Part shown: positions 8,055 to 16,718 of the stretch, one piece after another
Numbering within the stretch: the first letter of the stretch is position 1
How the letters are laid out: every line of letters starts with the position of its first letter
DNA from: Amycolatopsis methanolica 239
GTDB taxonomy: Bacteria > Actinomycetota > Actinomycetes > Mycobacteriales > Pseudonocardiaceae
Direction of reading: 5' to 3'
NCBI RefSeq assembly: GCF_000739085.1
Contig: NZ_CP009110.1
Coordinates: 1,240,001-1,304,000 of the forward strand
DNA length: 64,000 nt
Program-made: the position numbers and the translations under genes
The notes under the pieces: model-generated
What the model was told of the DNA's origin: nothing
Databases searched by the model: none
What the model saw: the letters and a program-made list of their open reading frames with translations, nothing else

Positions 8055-10372
8055 TCCGCGTACTTCGGCGGCTGGCGGGCGCCCTGCGCCGATGGTGGCG
8101 GGGCATCTCCCGGCGCGGGCTCGTAGCCGGTGCTGTGCTGCTCGCGCTGGCCGCGTGCACCGGCGGCGGGCTGTGGCAGGTGCGGATCGACACCGGCATC
8201 GAGTCGTTCCTGCCCACCGGGGATCCCGCCTACCAAGCGCTGCAGGACAAGGCGCGCTCCTTCGGCGGCGATCCCGTGGTGGTACTGCTCCGGTCGAAGG
8301 ACCCGAACGATCTCCTGATGCAGCAGGAGAAACTGGCCGGGTTGCTAGGGCTGGAGGGCCAGCTGGCGAAGCTGCCGGACGTGGCCGCCGTATACGGGCC
8401 GGCCACGGTGCTGAACCAGATCGCGGGCGCCGCGCAGGACGTGCTCGCGCAGATCAGCGGCCGGCGCGACGCGCTGCGCAACACTGCTGAGCAGCAGGCG
8501 CGGGCCAACGGCGCGCGTGACGCCGACGTGAGAGCGGCCGGGGACGCGGCGGTGGCCCAGTTCGACGCCCGCTACGGCCCGCTGATCGTGCGGGGCCTGC
8601 CTACGGGCCTGCCCACATTGCGCAATCCGCGTTTCGTGGCCACGGCGATGTTTCAGGACGACGGCAGGCCCCGGCCCGAATGGCGGTTCGTGGTGCCGGA
8701 CGATCACACGGCCACGCTGCTGATCCGGCCCCGCGAAGACATCGACCAGGCAGCGACGGGTCGGCTCGTCGACTCGGTGCGGTCGTCGGTCGATCACGCT
8801 GGGCTGGGCGCCGCGCAGGTCACCGTCACCGGGGTGCCGGCGGTGACCTCGGCGCTCACCGAGCGCGCCCGGCAGGAATTCCCCGTACTGGGCGCGATCG
8901 CGCTCACCACTGTGGGGTTGATCTTCTTGTTGGTGCCGTGGACCCGGCGGCGATGGACCCGGCTCCGCCCGCTGCTCGCCGCGATGTGCGGCACCGCGAT
9001 CACCGTCGCCCTGTTCGGGTGGCTGCACCGGCCACTTTCGCTGGGTGTGGTCGCGTTTCTGCCCATCCTGCTGGGAATCGGCAGCGACTTTCCCTATTAC
9101 CTGTTCCAGCGTGACCAGCTGCGGCGAGTACTCGTCGCAGCGCTCGCCGCGGCGCTGGGCTTCGCCTCGCTCGTTCTGTCGCCGCTCCCGTTCGTCGGCG
9201 AACTCGGACTGGCACTCGGGATCGGGATCGTCGCGACGGTCGGCGTCGCCCTGTTCCTGCGCCGGATGTTCGGGGTCGAAGAGGCCCAGCCGACGAGCGG
9301 TGGCCGACCGCTGCCGCGGGGCACGCGACGCTGGCGTATCGCGGTCGCGGTCGTCGCGATCGCGCTCGCCGGGCTGGGGTGGACAGCGCTACCTCGGTTG
9401 GGAATCGAGGCCGACCCGCAACAGTTGGCCAAGGGACTCACCGAACTCACCGACGCGCAGCGCGCCGAGCAAGTACTCGGCTCCGCCGGTGAGGTCAGCA
9501 TCATGGTGCGCGGCAAGGACGTCAGCAGCCCGCAGGTCCTCCAATGGGCCCGTCAGGCCGAGGAGAGCCTCGTCCGCGGTTACGGGCGCGACCTGCATCC
9601 GATCATCACGATCGACGACCTGCTCCAGTTCCTCGGCGACAACCCCACGGCCGAGCAGATCGACGCGGCGAAGCAGCTGATGCCCGCCTACCTCACCTCC
9701 GCTGTCCTCCGGCAGGACGACACCGCCGGCGTGCTGGTGTTCGGAGTGGACCTGCGCGATCTCTACCAGCAGCGGGACCTGTTGGCACATGTCCAGGCCA
9801 GCCTGCCAGCACCGCCCGCCGGTTACCACGCCGAGTTGGTCGGCCTTCCGGTCGCCGCCGTGCGCGGCCTCGATCTCGTGTCCGGCGGACGCATCCTGAT
9901 AAACATCGTCAGCGTTCTCGTTGCCGGGCTGGTGCTCACGATCGGCTTGGGCCGTCGCGACGCGTTGCGTGGCGTGCTGACGGTTCTGCTCGCCTCCGGG
10001 TGGGTGCTCGCCTTGGCGTGGACGGTGATCGGCTCGCTGAGCCCGCTCACCGTCGCGATCGGGTCGCTCACCACGGCAACCGGCTGCGAGTTCGCGGTCA
10101 TGATGGCCAAGCCGGGCCACGGCGGGCGGCGGTGGTTGTTCCGGGGCGTCGGCACCACCGCGCTGGCCGGGTCGGTCGGATATCTCGTTCTCGCGTGTTC
10201 CGGCCTCGCGGTGCTTTCCCAATTCGGGCTGCTGCTCGCGTCGGGCGTGGTGTGCTCCTACGTGGCCGCGCTGCTGGTCGTTTGGCTTGTGCCGCCGCAT
10301 GCCGCTCAACCGGCGGCCGTCCCCGCCGAACCCGAAGTACCGGCATTGGCAGGAAAGGAATCGGTGTCATGA
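8051..10372 (+). CDS. MMPL/RND-superfamily transporter
   Basis: 773 aa. About 12 hydrophobic segments fit the RND plan: one near residue 25, then an extracytoplasmic domain (about 45-270), a block of five or six helices (about 275-410), a second soluble domain (about 450-600) and a terminal helix block. The first exported domain begins with the characteristic IDTGIESFLPTGDPAY. MMPL proteins move lipids or lipoglycans across the membrane using proton motive force. The start overlaps the last mce stop and the stop overlaps the foldase start, so it is probably a working partner of this Mce system. The family is clear; substrate and direction are not. Confidence 0.88.
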   Translation: MIRVLRRLAGALRRWWRGISRRGLVAGAVLLALAACTGGGLWQVRIDTGIESFLPTGDPAYQALQDKARSFGGDPVVVLLRSKDPNDLLMQQEKLAGLLGLEGQLAKLPDVAAVYGPATVLNQIAGAAQDVLAQISGRRDALRNTAEQQARANGARDADVRAAGDAAVAQFDARYGPLIVRGLPTGLPTLRNPRFVATAMFQDDGRPRPEWRFVVPDDHTATLLIRPREDIDQAATGRLVDSVRSSVDHAGLGAAQVTVTGVPAVTSALTERARQEFPVLGAIALTTVGLIFLLVPWTRRRWTRLRPLLAAMCGTAITVALFGWLHRPLSLGVVAFLPILLGIGSDFPYYLFQRDQLRRVLVAALAAALGFASLVLSPLPFVGELGLALGIGIVATVGVALFLRRMFGVEEAQPTSGGRPLPRGTRRWRIAVAVVAIALAGLGWTALPRLGIEADPQQLAKGLTELTDAQRAEQVLGSAGEVSIMVRGKDVSSPQVLQWARQAEESLVRGYGRDLHPIITIDDLLQFLGDNPTAEQIDAAKQLMPAYLTSAVLRQDDTAGVLVFGVDLRDLYQQRDLLAHVQASLPAPPAGYHAELVGLPVAAVRGLDLVSGGRILINIVSVLVAGLVLTIGLGRRDALRGVLTVLLASGWVLALAWTVIGSLSPLTVAIGSLTTATGCEFAVMMAKPGHGGRRWLFRGVGTTALAGSVGYLVLACSGLAVLSQFGLLLASGVVCSYVAALLVVWLVPPHAAQPAAVPAEPEVPALAGKESVS

Positions 10373-11418
10373 AGTTCAGCGGTCTCCGCACCGTCCGGCG
10401 CTGGCCCGCGCTCGCACCGCGCGGGCGCGGCCAGCGGGCTGTCGTGCCGATAATCGTGGCGGTCATGCTCGCGGCAGGAGCACAGTTGGGCGTCGCCTGG
10501 GCGACCGCGCTGCCCGCCAATGCCGTGCTGCGCACGGGAAACACGGTGATCACCAAGGACGACTTCCAGCGGCGCACCCACGTGCTCGAGGCGCTGTACG
10601 GCATTGAGGTCCCACCGGCGGGCAAGCAGCTGGACACGTTCAACAAGGACGTGGCCAAATCCATCGCGGTGAGCCTGATCCTGGACGACGCGGCGCGCCG
10701 GAGCGGGATCGTGATCGCCGACAAGAACGCGAGTGACGCGCTGCAGGACCTGATCGACAAGCAACTGCCCGGCGGCAGGCAGGCATTCGACGGGTTTCTC
10801 GCGACCGCACGGATTTCCGAGCCGGACGTGCTCGACGAGGTGAAGCGACAGCTGGCCACCAACAAACTGTTCGACCAGCTGGCCGCACAAACACCACCGG
10901 TGACGGACGCCGACACGCGAGCCGCGTTCGACCAGCGCAGGGACCAGCTCGCCGTACCCGAACGCCGTCAGTTGCGCAATATCGTGGTGGCTTCACAGGC
11001 CGACGCCGACCAGGTGCTCGTCCAGGCGCAGTCGGGAGCCGACTTCGGGCTCCTCGCGTCCGCGTCGTCGCTGGATCAGAGCTCGAAGGACAAGGGCGGT
11101 GACATCGGCACGTTGAGCTCCGACCAATTGGATCAGACCTTTGCGAAGGCCGCTTTCGCGGCGCCGGTCGGGGCCTTTTTCGGACCCGTGCAGACGGGGT
11201 TCGGCTGGAACGTCGGACAGGTGGTGAACATCGAGCCGGGCAACAAGTTGAGCTACGACGAGGCGTCGCCGCAACTCAAGGGCCAGTTGGACGAGGAACG
11301 CAAACTCGGTGTGTGGCAAAGCTGGCTGGGGGAGCAGATCGAGGGTGCGCATGTTGAATATGCCGACGCGTACCGTCCGGACAACCCCGACGCGCCACCC
11401 GCCTTCGCCCCCCGTTGA
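10369..11418 (+). CDS. SurA/PpiC-like peptidyl-prolyl isomerase, exported
   Basis: 349 aa from the ATG that overlaps the transporter stop; an upstream extension of the open frame is rejected because it would lie inside that gene. There is a membrane segment or uncleaved signal at about residues 23-48. A SurA-N-type domain (about 50-170) is followed by a parvulin rotamase domain (about 190-300), including DKGGDIGTLSSDQLDQTF and a GPVQTGFGW segment. It probably assists folding of the exported Mce or MMPL domains. Foldases are not standard parts of mycobacterial mce operons, so this coupling is notable. Confidence 0.85.
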   Translation: MKFSGLRTVRRWPALAPRGRGQRAVVPIIVAVMLAAGAQLGVAWATALPANAVLRTGNTVITKDDFQRRTHVLEALYGIEVPPAGKQLDTFNKDVAKSIAVSLILDDAARRSGIVIADKNASDALQDLIDKQLPGGRQAFDGFLATARISEPDVLDEVKRQLATNKLFDQLAAQTPPVTDADTRAAFDQRRDQLAVPERRQLRNIVVASQADADQVLVQAQSGADFGLLASASSLDQSSKDKGGDIGTLSSDQLDQTFAKAAFAAPVGAFFGPVQTGFGWNVGQVVNIEPGNKLSYDEASPQLKGQLDEERKLGVWQSWLGEQIEGAHVEYADAYRPDNPDAPPAFAPR

Positions 11419-11522
11419 CCGACGATTCCGGTTCGCGGAACCCGATCTTGCGTCAACAGCGTCGCCCTTACATCGTTGAATCACGGAAATTCGCTGGCGG
11501 ATTTTGAGAAAAGGACCTCACG

Positions 11523-12668
11523 ATGGGCTTTTCCACGAAGACGTCTCCACGACAGTACGACCGCGCGCCCCAGCTGGAACTGGCCGAGAGCTTGGCGCCG
11601 CGCAAGACCCAGCCGGTGAAGCTCTTCGCGATCGTCGGCGCGATCTTCCTTGCGCTGACCATGTACTGCTGGGCGGACTGGCTTTTCTCCGGCGACGCGA
11701 AAGCGGCGCCGCTCGGCCCGACTCCGATACCCGGCTGGCTGCGCAACTCGGCCTTGATCTGGCAGATCGGGTTCGGCGCCGGCGGGCTTGCGGTATTGTA
11801 TTTCTTCCTCATCCGGCCGTGGGTGCGCGAAGGGCGGCTCACTTTTGACGGCATGATGGTGCTGTGCTGGCTACAGTTGTGGGCACTGCAGGACCCGCTG
11901 GCGAACTACACCGTGCAGATATTCAATTACAACGCTGTCCTGTTCAACCGTGGCTGCCCGCAATGCCATCTCCCGGGCTGGCAGAGCCCGCACGGTGAGC
12001 GCATGGCCGAGCCGCTGGTGCTCGGCCCGGGCCTGTACCTGGTGGGTCTGTTCCTCATCGTCTTGCTGTGTAACCACATCATGAGCCTGGCGAAGCGGCG
12101 GTGGCCGCGGCTGGGTACCGTGGGCCTCATCGTGGTCGCGATCGTGTTCATGGGTGTTGTGGACTTCGTGCTGGAGATCATCTGGATTCGGACGGGCCTC
12201 TATCACATGGGTGGCTCGATGCGGTCGATGTCACTGTTCGCCGGTGAGTGGTACCAGGTCCCGTTGTACGAGATGTTCCTGTGGGGCACGACCTGGGGCC
12301 TGCTCGCCTGCGTCCGCTACTTCCGTAACGACCGCGGCGAGACCATTGCCGAGCGGGGCGCCGCGGAGATTGCCGGCGGCCAACGGAAGAAGGCGGCGGT
12401 GCGGCTGCTTGCGTTGTGCGGCGTGATGAACCTCATCATGTTCGTGTTGTTCACCTTGCCCTGGCAGTGGTTCGGCCTGCACACCGACGACTATCCGCAG
12501 GGCATTCTGGACCGCTCCTACATGACGAACGGCATGTGCGGCCAGGGCAGCGAGTACGCCTGCCCGGGCCCGGACATCCCGGTCGTGCGCGGCCCCGGTT
12601 CGCCCTACGCCACTCCGGACGGACGTCTCGTCCAGCCCGGGGCGCTGCCGATCCAGGTCGGCGGATGA
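11523..12668 (+). CDS. AveC-like (spirocyclase family) membrane protein
   Basis: 381 aa with about seven membrane helices (roughly residues 33-55, 74-95, 104-120, 160-185, 195-222, 240-262 and 290-312). The spacing, an aromatic-rich fourth loop and the PGWQSPHG motif resemble the AveC-like family, named after the Streptomyces avermectin protein that performs spiroketal formation and dehydration. A CPQCH sequence just before PGW matches the CxxCH haem-attachment pattern. AAAAGGA lies upstream of the ATG. It follows a 104-bp gap, so it may have its own promoter, and its stop overlaps the VWA gene (ATGA). Membrane oxidation or cyclisation of the imported lipid is a guess. Confidence 0.7.
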   Translation: MGFSTKTSPRQYDRAPQLELAESLAPRKTQPVKLFAIVGAIFLALTMYCWADWLFSGDAKAAPLGPTPIPGWLRNSALIWQIGFGAGGLAVLYFFLIRPWVREGRLTFDGMMVLCWLQLWALQDPLANYTVQIFNYNAVLFNRGCPQCHLPGWQSPHGERMAEPLVLGPGLYLVGLFLIVLLCNHIMSLAKRRWPRLGTVGLIVVAIVFMGVVDFVLEIIWIRTGLYHMGGSMRSMSLFAGEWYQVPLYEMFLWGTTWGLLACVRYFRNDRGETIAERGAAEIAGGQRKKAAVRLLALCGVMNLIMFVLFTLPWQWFGLHTDDYPQGILDRSYMTNGMCGQGSEYACPGPDIPVVRGPGSPYATPDGRLVQPGALPIQVGG

Positions 12669-14311
12669 CGAAAACTGGCGCGCTCGCGGAATATTCCCTT
12701 CTCGCGAGCGCTGTGGGCTGCCGCGATGTCGAGGTGGTCGGCGTCGACGGTGGCCCGTCATACACCGACGGCAGGCACGTCGTCGTCGACGCCCGGGCCA
12801 GTGACCCGCTGCCGACATTGTTGTGCCAGTCGGCGCTCATCGGAGCGGGCAGCCTGCAGCCCGACATGGTCCGGAAACTGTCGCGGGGTCGGGAAACGGT
12901 CGCGCGTTACGTGCTGCTGGAGGTCCACCGCGCCTGCCGGTCTCTGCGGAACTCGCTGCCCGGCTGGTTCGTCGAACTCGTCGGCAGCTCACCCGGTGCG
13001 GAGGTCTCGGCGTCCGCGGAGGAGTCCCTGCAGCGCGCGCTGGGCCGCGAGGAATTGCCCGCCACGCCCGAATGGTTCGGCACGGTGATGCCGAGAACCT
13101 CGCTGCGGAAAGGAAAAGCGAGTAGGTCCACCCCGGTCGACGGCAGCAAACTGAAGGCTGCTGAGGTTGTGGCGCCTGACCGTGACGCGCAGGACGATCC
13201 GGTCCGCCGGATCTTCCGGGCGCCGTTCGCCGTGCACAACCCGCTCTCCCGACTCCTCGGCCGCGGCCTGTCCCGGGCCGAGCGGCACCCGCGCGGCTCG
13301 GTGAGCGCTTTGCACCTCGACGATTCGAACCTGGCCGCCGGATCGGGCAGGCGACTCGTCACCTCACCTCCCGGGAGCGGTCGGAGCAGTTTCGCCGCGG
13401 TACCCGAACCCCTCGCGGGATCACGGTTTCCGGAGTGGGACTGCTGGCGCGGGGAGTACCGGCGAGGCTGGTGCTCCGTCATTGAGTACGCGCCAGAACA
13501 GCGCGTGCCGCGCCCGGCGCCCGAGGTGAGCGTGCACGGGGACCGTGCGATCCGCGCGGACCTCGCCAGGGTGAGCCGGTCGCTAGCCTGGCATACCAGG
13601 CAGCCACAAGGCGAGGACGTCGACCTCGACGCGGTGGTCCAGGGCGTGGCGCGGAGCGGACGGGCGTCGCCGCATATCGAGCACGCCTATCGGGAGAAGC
13701 GCCGGTCGCGACCGGACCTGACGGTGTCGATCCTGCTCGATGCATCCGGCTCCACCGCGGATGAGCAGCCCTCCGGCGGCACCGTCTACGACCGGCAGTC
13801 GGCGATCGTGCTGAATCTGATGCGTGCGCTCGAGGATGTCGGGCACGGCGTCGAGGTGACCGCGTTCAACTCCGCGGGCCGGGCGCAGGTCCGGGTGATC
13901 CCGATAAAACGGTTGCAGGAGAACGGGAACTCCGCGGTGCGGTCGCGATTGTTCCAGGTGCGGCCGACGGGGTGCACTCGGATGGGAGCCGCGATCCGGT
14001 ACGCGACCCGCCGCATGGCGCATGTCCCGGCAGGTAGGCAGGTGCTGCTCATGGTGTCCGACGGTTTTCCCTACGATCAGAACTACGAGGGCCGTTATGC
14101 GGACGCCGACACCGGCCGCGCCCTGCGGGAAGCCAGGCGTGCCGGTGTCGCATGCGTGTGCCTTTCGGTCTCGAACACGATGACCGAGGACCGGCTGACC
14201 CAGATCTTCGGCAACGCCGCGCATCTCCGGCTGGCGAGCGACCGTGACGTGTCCGAGCGGGTGGTTTCGTTGCTGCGGCAGGCACTGCGAGGCGTGTCGC
14301 AGACAGTCTGA
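12665..14311 (+). CDS. VWA-domain protein, NorD/CobT-like
   Basis: 548 aa, cytoplasmic, started at the ATG that overlaps the AveC-like stop. The N-terminal 330 residues are poorly conserved and have a disordered central linker. The C-terminal third is a von Willebrand A domain with a complete MIDAS: DASGST at about residue 360, a Thr in GCTRMGAAIR, and Asp in VSDGFPYD. In NorD, CbbO and related proteins this domain pairs with a MoxR-type ATPase to remodel or insert metal into a target enzyme. The partner ATPase is the next gene, so the pair is internally consistent; the client is unknown. Confidence 0.82.
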   Translation: MTKTGALAEYSLLASAVGCRDVEVVGVDGGPSYTDGRHVVVDARASDPLPTLLCQSALIGAGSLQPDMVRKLSRGRETVARYVLLEVHRACRSLRNSLPGWFVELVGSSPGAEVSASAEESLQRALGREELPATPEWFGTVMPRTSLRKGKASRSTPVDGSKLKAAEVVAPDRDAQDDPVRRIFRAPFAVHNPLSRLLGRGLSRAERHPRGSVSALHLDDSNLAAGSGRRLVTSPPGSGRSSFAAVPEPLAGSRFPEWDCWRGEYRRGWCSVIEYAPEQRVPRPAPEVSVHGDRAIRADLARVSRSLAWHTRQPQGEDVDLDAVVQGVARSGRASPHIEHAYREKRRSRPDLTVSILLDASGSTADEQPSGGTVYDRQSAIVLNLMRALEDVGHGVEVTAFNSAGRAQVRVIPIKRLQENGNSAVRSRLFQVRPTGCTRMGAAIRYATRRMAHVPAGRQVLLMVSDGFPYDQNYEGRYADADTGRALREARRAGVACVCLSVSNTMTEDRLTQIFGNAAHLRLASDRDVSERVVSLLRQALRGVSQTV

Positions 14312-14339
14312 TGTGGACGATTCTAGGGAAGGTGACGAC

Positions 14340-15170
14340 GTGACGGAGATTACGGTGGCGGCCCCCGCGCGACGGACGGCCGACGGGACCGGTCCCTATT
14401 ACCAGCCTGTCGGCAACGAGGTCGAGGTTTTCACGGCCGCGTTCCGCAGTCGCCGGGCGATCATGCTGACGGGCCCGACCGGCTGCGGCAAGACCCGATT
14501 CGTCGAGGCGATGGCGCACCAGTTGGGGGTGCCCCTGCACACCGTGTCCTGCCATGAGGACCTCAGCTCCTCCGATCTGCTCGGGCGTTACCTGCTCAAG
14601 GCCGGTGAGACGGTCTGGGTGGACGGGCCGCTGACCCGCGCGGCGCGGCACGGCGGTATCTGCTACCTGGACGAGATCGTTGAGGCCAGGCAGGATGCGA
14701 CGGTCGTGGTCCATTCGGTCGCCGACCACCGGCGCGAACTCAACCTCGAGCGGCACGGGGCGGAACGCATTGTCGCGCATTCGGATTTCTGCCTGGTCGT
14801 GTCGTTCAACCCGGGTTACCAGAGCGTCCTCAAGGATCTGAAGGTCTCCACCCGGCAGCGTATGGTGACGGTGCGGTTCGGTTTCCCGCCAGCCGAGGCC
14901 GAACATGAGGTCGTCGTGCGCGAGACCGGTGTCGGCCCCGACGAGGCGTGGGCCCTGGTGTTGTTCGCACAAGCGGTACGGCGCCTGGAACACGGCCGTC
15001 TGCGGGAGGCCGCCTCGACCAGGACGGTGGTGGCCGCAGCGGCCTTGACCAGCCAAGGTATGTCGACGTTTGACGCCGGCATGGCCGCGATGGTTCGCCC
15101 GATGACCGACGACGCGGACGAGGAAGCCGGTCTCGCTGCGATGTTGGAGACCTACACCGCCCGTCGTTGA
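14340..15170 (+). CDS. MoxR/NorQ (CbbQ)-type AAA+ ATPase
   Basis: 276 aa from a GTG preceded by GGGAAGG at a normal distance; there is no ATG near the N-terminus of the domain. Walker A is GPTGCGKT (about residues 48-55), Walker B is ICYLDE, sensor 1 is SFNPGY, and the C-terminal helical lid follows. MoxR-family ATPases of the NorQ/CbbQ branch form hexamers that act with a VWA adaptor, here the gene 28 bp upstream. It is the last gene of the forward run that starts with the Mce ATPase. A role in maturing a protein of this locus is inferred from neighbourhood only. Confidence 0.87.
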   Translation: MTEITVAAPARRTADGTGPYYQPVGNEVEVFTAAFRSRRAIMLTGPTGCGKTRFVEAMAHQLGVPLHTVSCHEDLSSSDLLGRYLLKAGETVWVDGPLTRAARHGGICYLDEIVEARQDATVVVHSVADHRRELNLERHGAERIVAHSDFCLVVSFNPGYQSVLKDLKVSTRQRMVTVRFGFPPAEAEHEVVVRETGVGPDEAWALVLFAQAVRRLEHGRLREAASTRTVVAAAALTSQGMSTFDAGMAAMVRPMTDDADEEAGLAAMLETYTARR

Positions 15171-15213
15171 GCCGGACACCCGCTGCGCCGGCCGGTCACC
15201 GGGTAGCGCGGCG

Positions 15214-15600
15214 TCAGCCGGGGAAGTGGCACAGCTCCAGCTGGATGTTGTCCGGGTCGCGGGGTACCAGTACGGAGTAGGGGCCGCTCGGTGACGCCGG
15301 AGTGGGGGACGTCCAGCTGGTCCAGCCATGATGCCCACGCGACGAGGTCCTCGGGTCGCTACGGCGATGCCAAGATGGTCCAGGCCAGCGCGGCTTTCGT
15401 CCGCTTGTTCGCCTTGTTGGTTTCGTGGTGGTGCAGGCCGATGGCCAGGCCCGACTTCTCGTCCAGCAGCAACACGGCGTAGTCGCCCGCCTCGTCGCCG
15501 TAGTGGGGGAACGGGGGCGGCACCCGCTGGAGGCCGAACACGCGTTGGTACGACGTCACGAGTGTGCGCGTGTGCCAGCCGCTCATCTCCACGATCCGCC
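15214..15600 (-). pseudogene. VOC (glyoxalase-fold) protein, frameshifted remnant
   Basis: Read on the minus strand, three frames carry successive parts of one VOC domain: YQRVFGLQRVPPPFPHYGDE and GLAIGLHHHETNK in the first, LDHLGIAVATR in the second, and PYSVLVPRDPDNIQLELCHF before the stop in the third. The order and spacing match a typical dioxygenase/glyoxalase-fold protein of about 130 aa, so at least two shifts break it. No normal start is seen; the frame runs back into an unrelated HTH remnant. Confidence 0.72.
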
Positions 15601-15601
15601 A

Positions 15602-15875
15602 TCGACCGGTTAACGGCGCCGCGGACCTTGCAACGCCTCTCGCCACAAGGTGCCAGTGCCACACCGTGCCGTGGTCCACGGCCATCCGCTCGCCGATCAG
15701 CGCGAACGACCAGCCAGACTCGTACAGTCGCATCGCCTCGTCGACCTGCTCGGGGGAGCGGCCCTGGCGCCGCATCGCTACGCCTTGCCGCTGGAGGAGC
15801 AGGCTGGCTGTCTGCCGGCTTATTGCGAACTCCCGCCCGTGCCGGTAGGAGGCGTACGCCGCGCCGAGTGCCACC
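15602..15875 (-). pseudogene. Helix-turn-helix protein remnant (recombinase/transposase-type HTH)
   Basis: About 90 codons contain two HTH-like units: FAISRQTASLLLQRQGVAMR and a second with EQVDEAMRLYESGWSFALIG followed by ERMAVDHGTV. This tandem arrangement is common in short actinobacterial HTH proteins and in the C-terminal tail of serine recombinases. No start, no upstream catalytic domain and no stop of its own are seen; the frame continues into the VOC remnant, which is accidental read-through. Original function unknown. Confidence 0.5.
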
Positions 15876-16052
15876 AGGGCGGTGCAGCGGCACTGCACCC
15901 ACAACGCCCGCCCCGACGACGTGCCGGCTCCGTCGTCGGGGTCATCGGGCACCACCGCCCGCCGCGTGCCGATCGGACGAACCGTGATCTCAGGGCCTTC
16001 GACCAGCACTTCGCGGCTCTTTTGCTGACACGTTAGGTCCACAGTCGTCAAG

Positions 16053-16096
16053 ATCGCCCGATCTGCTCGAGGGAGCAGGTCGGGCGATTTTTCGTT
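16053..16096 (+). terminator. Strong intrinsic terminator with no obvious gene
   Basis: A 16-bp stem (ATCGCCCGATCTGCTC against GAGCAGGTCGGGCGAT, one G-T pair) closes a 4-base GAGG loop and is followed on the plus strand by TTTTCGTTTT. This is one of the few stretches here with a canonical U-tract. No intact plus-strand gene ends just before it, so it probably outlived the gene it served. Confidence 0.75.
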
Positions 16097-16209
16097 TTGG
16101 CGAACATCCGCGCACCGCTGAGCCGGCTTCGGTATCTGGGCAACCGTGGTCGCGGCTGGTTCCACGGCACGGGGTCGCGGCGGCTCGGCGAGCCGGCTGA
16201 TCGCCCGTT

Positions 16210-16598
16210 GTGGATGGTGTTCCGCTGACACGGGCAGTCGATGGGCGGGATGGGGGCGCGGGTCTTTACAACGAGGTGGAATCTCGTGAAGAAGCGTGTC
16301 CGAACTGTGGACGAAGAACTACTCGCCAAGTTCAGTTCCGATACGGCTCGAACAAACTCGGCCGGTACAAGATCGGCGACTTCCTCGAGTGGGGCGCCAA
16401 CGACGCCGGGACTCCTCAGAGGTCCCTCGTTGCGGTGCGCGGATACGGGCTGCCCTGTCCCAATTGGAAATTCTACGACGAGCCGATGTACGACGTCTTG
16501 CTTGATTCGACGTGATAGTCGAATTCCGACGAGAGTCTGGGTTGTACGACTACGATCAAGACGGGAGTGACGAGGAGTTCGTCATCATTCGGGAGTGA
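16210..16598 (+). pseudogene. Small zinc-ribbon-like protein, frameshifted
   Basis: The first frame (101 codons from an ATG at 16210) carries EEACPNCGRR, QFRYGSNKLGRYKIGDFLEW and YDVLLD, then stops at 16515. The continuing homology-like sequence, VIVEFRRESG through YDYDQDGSDEEFVIIRE, lies in another frame and stops at 16598, so a single shift near 16507 splits the gene. The first CxxC is intact; the second pair reads CPNW, so a zinc ligand appears lost. I believe this is an uncharacterised actinobacterial family of about 110 aa but cannot name it. The start may also be degraded. Confidence 0.5.
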
Positions 16599-16718
16599 GC
16601 CGTCCTCGAAGGCGGCGTGGATCCTGGTCGGCAGGTCGGGGTGCTTCTCCATGTGCAGCCAGTACATCCGACCTGAAAAAGGACACAACCTGACCGCCTC
16701 CCCTGGGAGCATGCCGCG

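Noticed and set aside
16560-16690. Minus-strand stretch reading YWLHMEKHPDLPTRIHAAFE
   Set aside because: It looks protein-like, but it overlaps the better-supported end of the zinc-ribbon gene and has no start, stop or known family.
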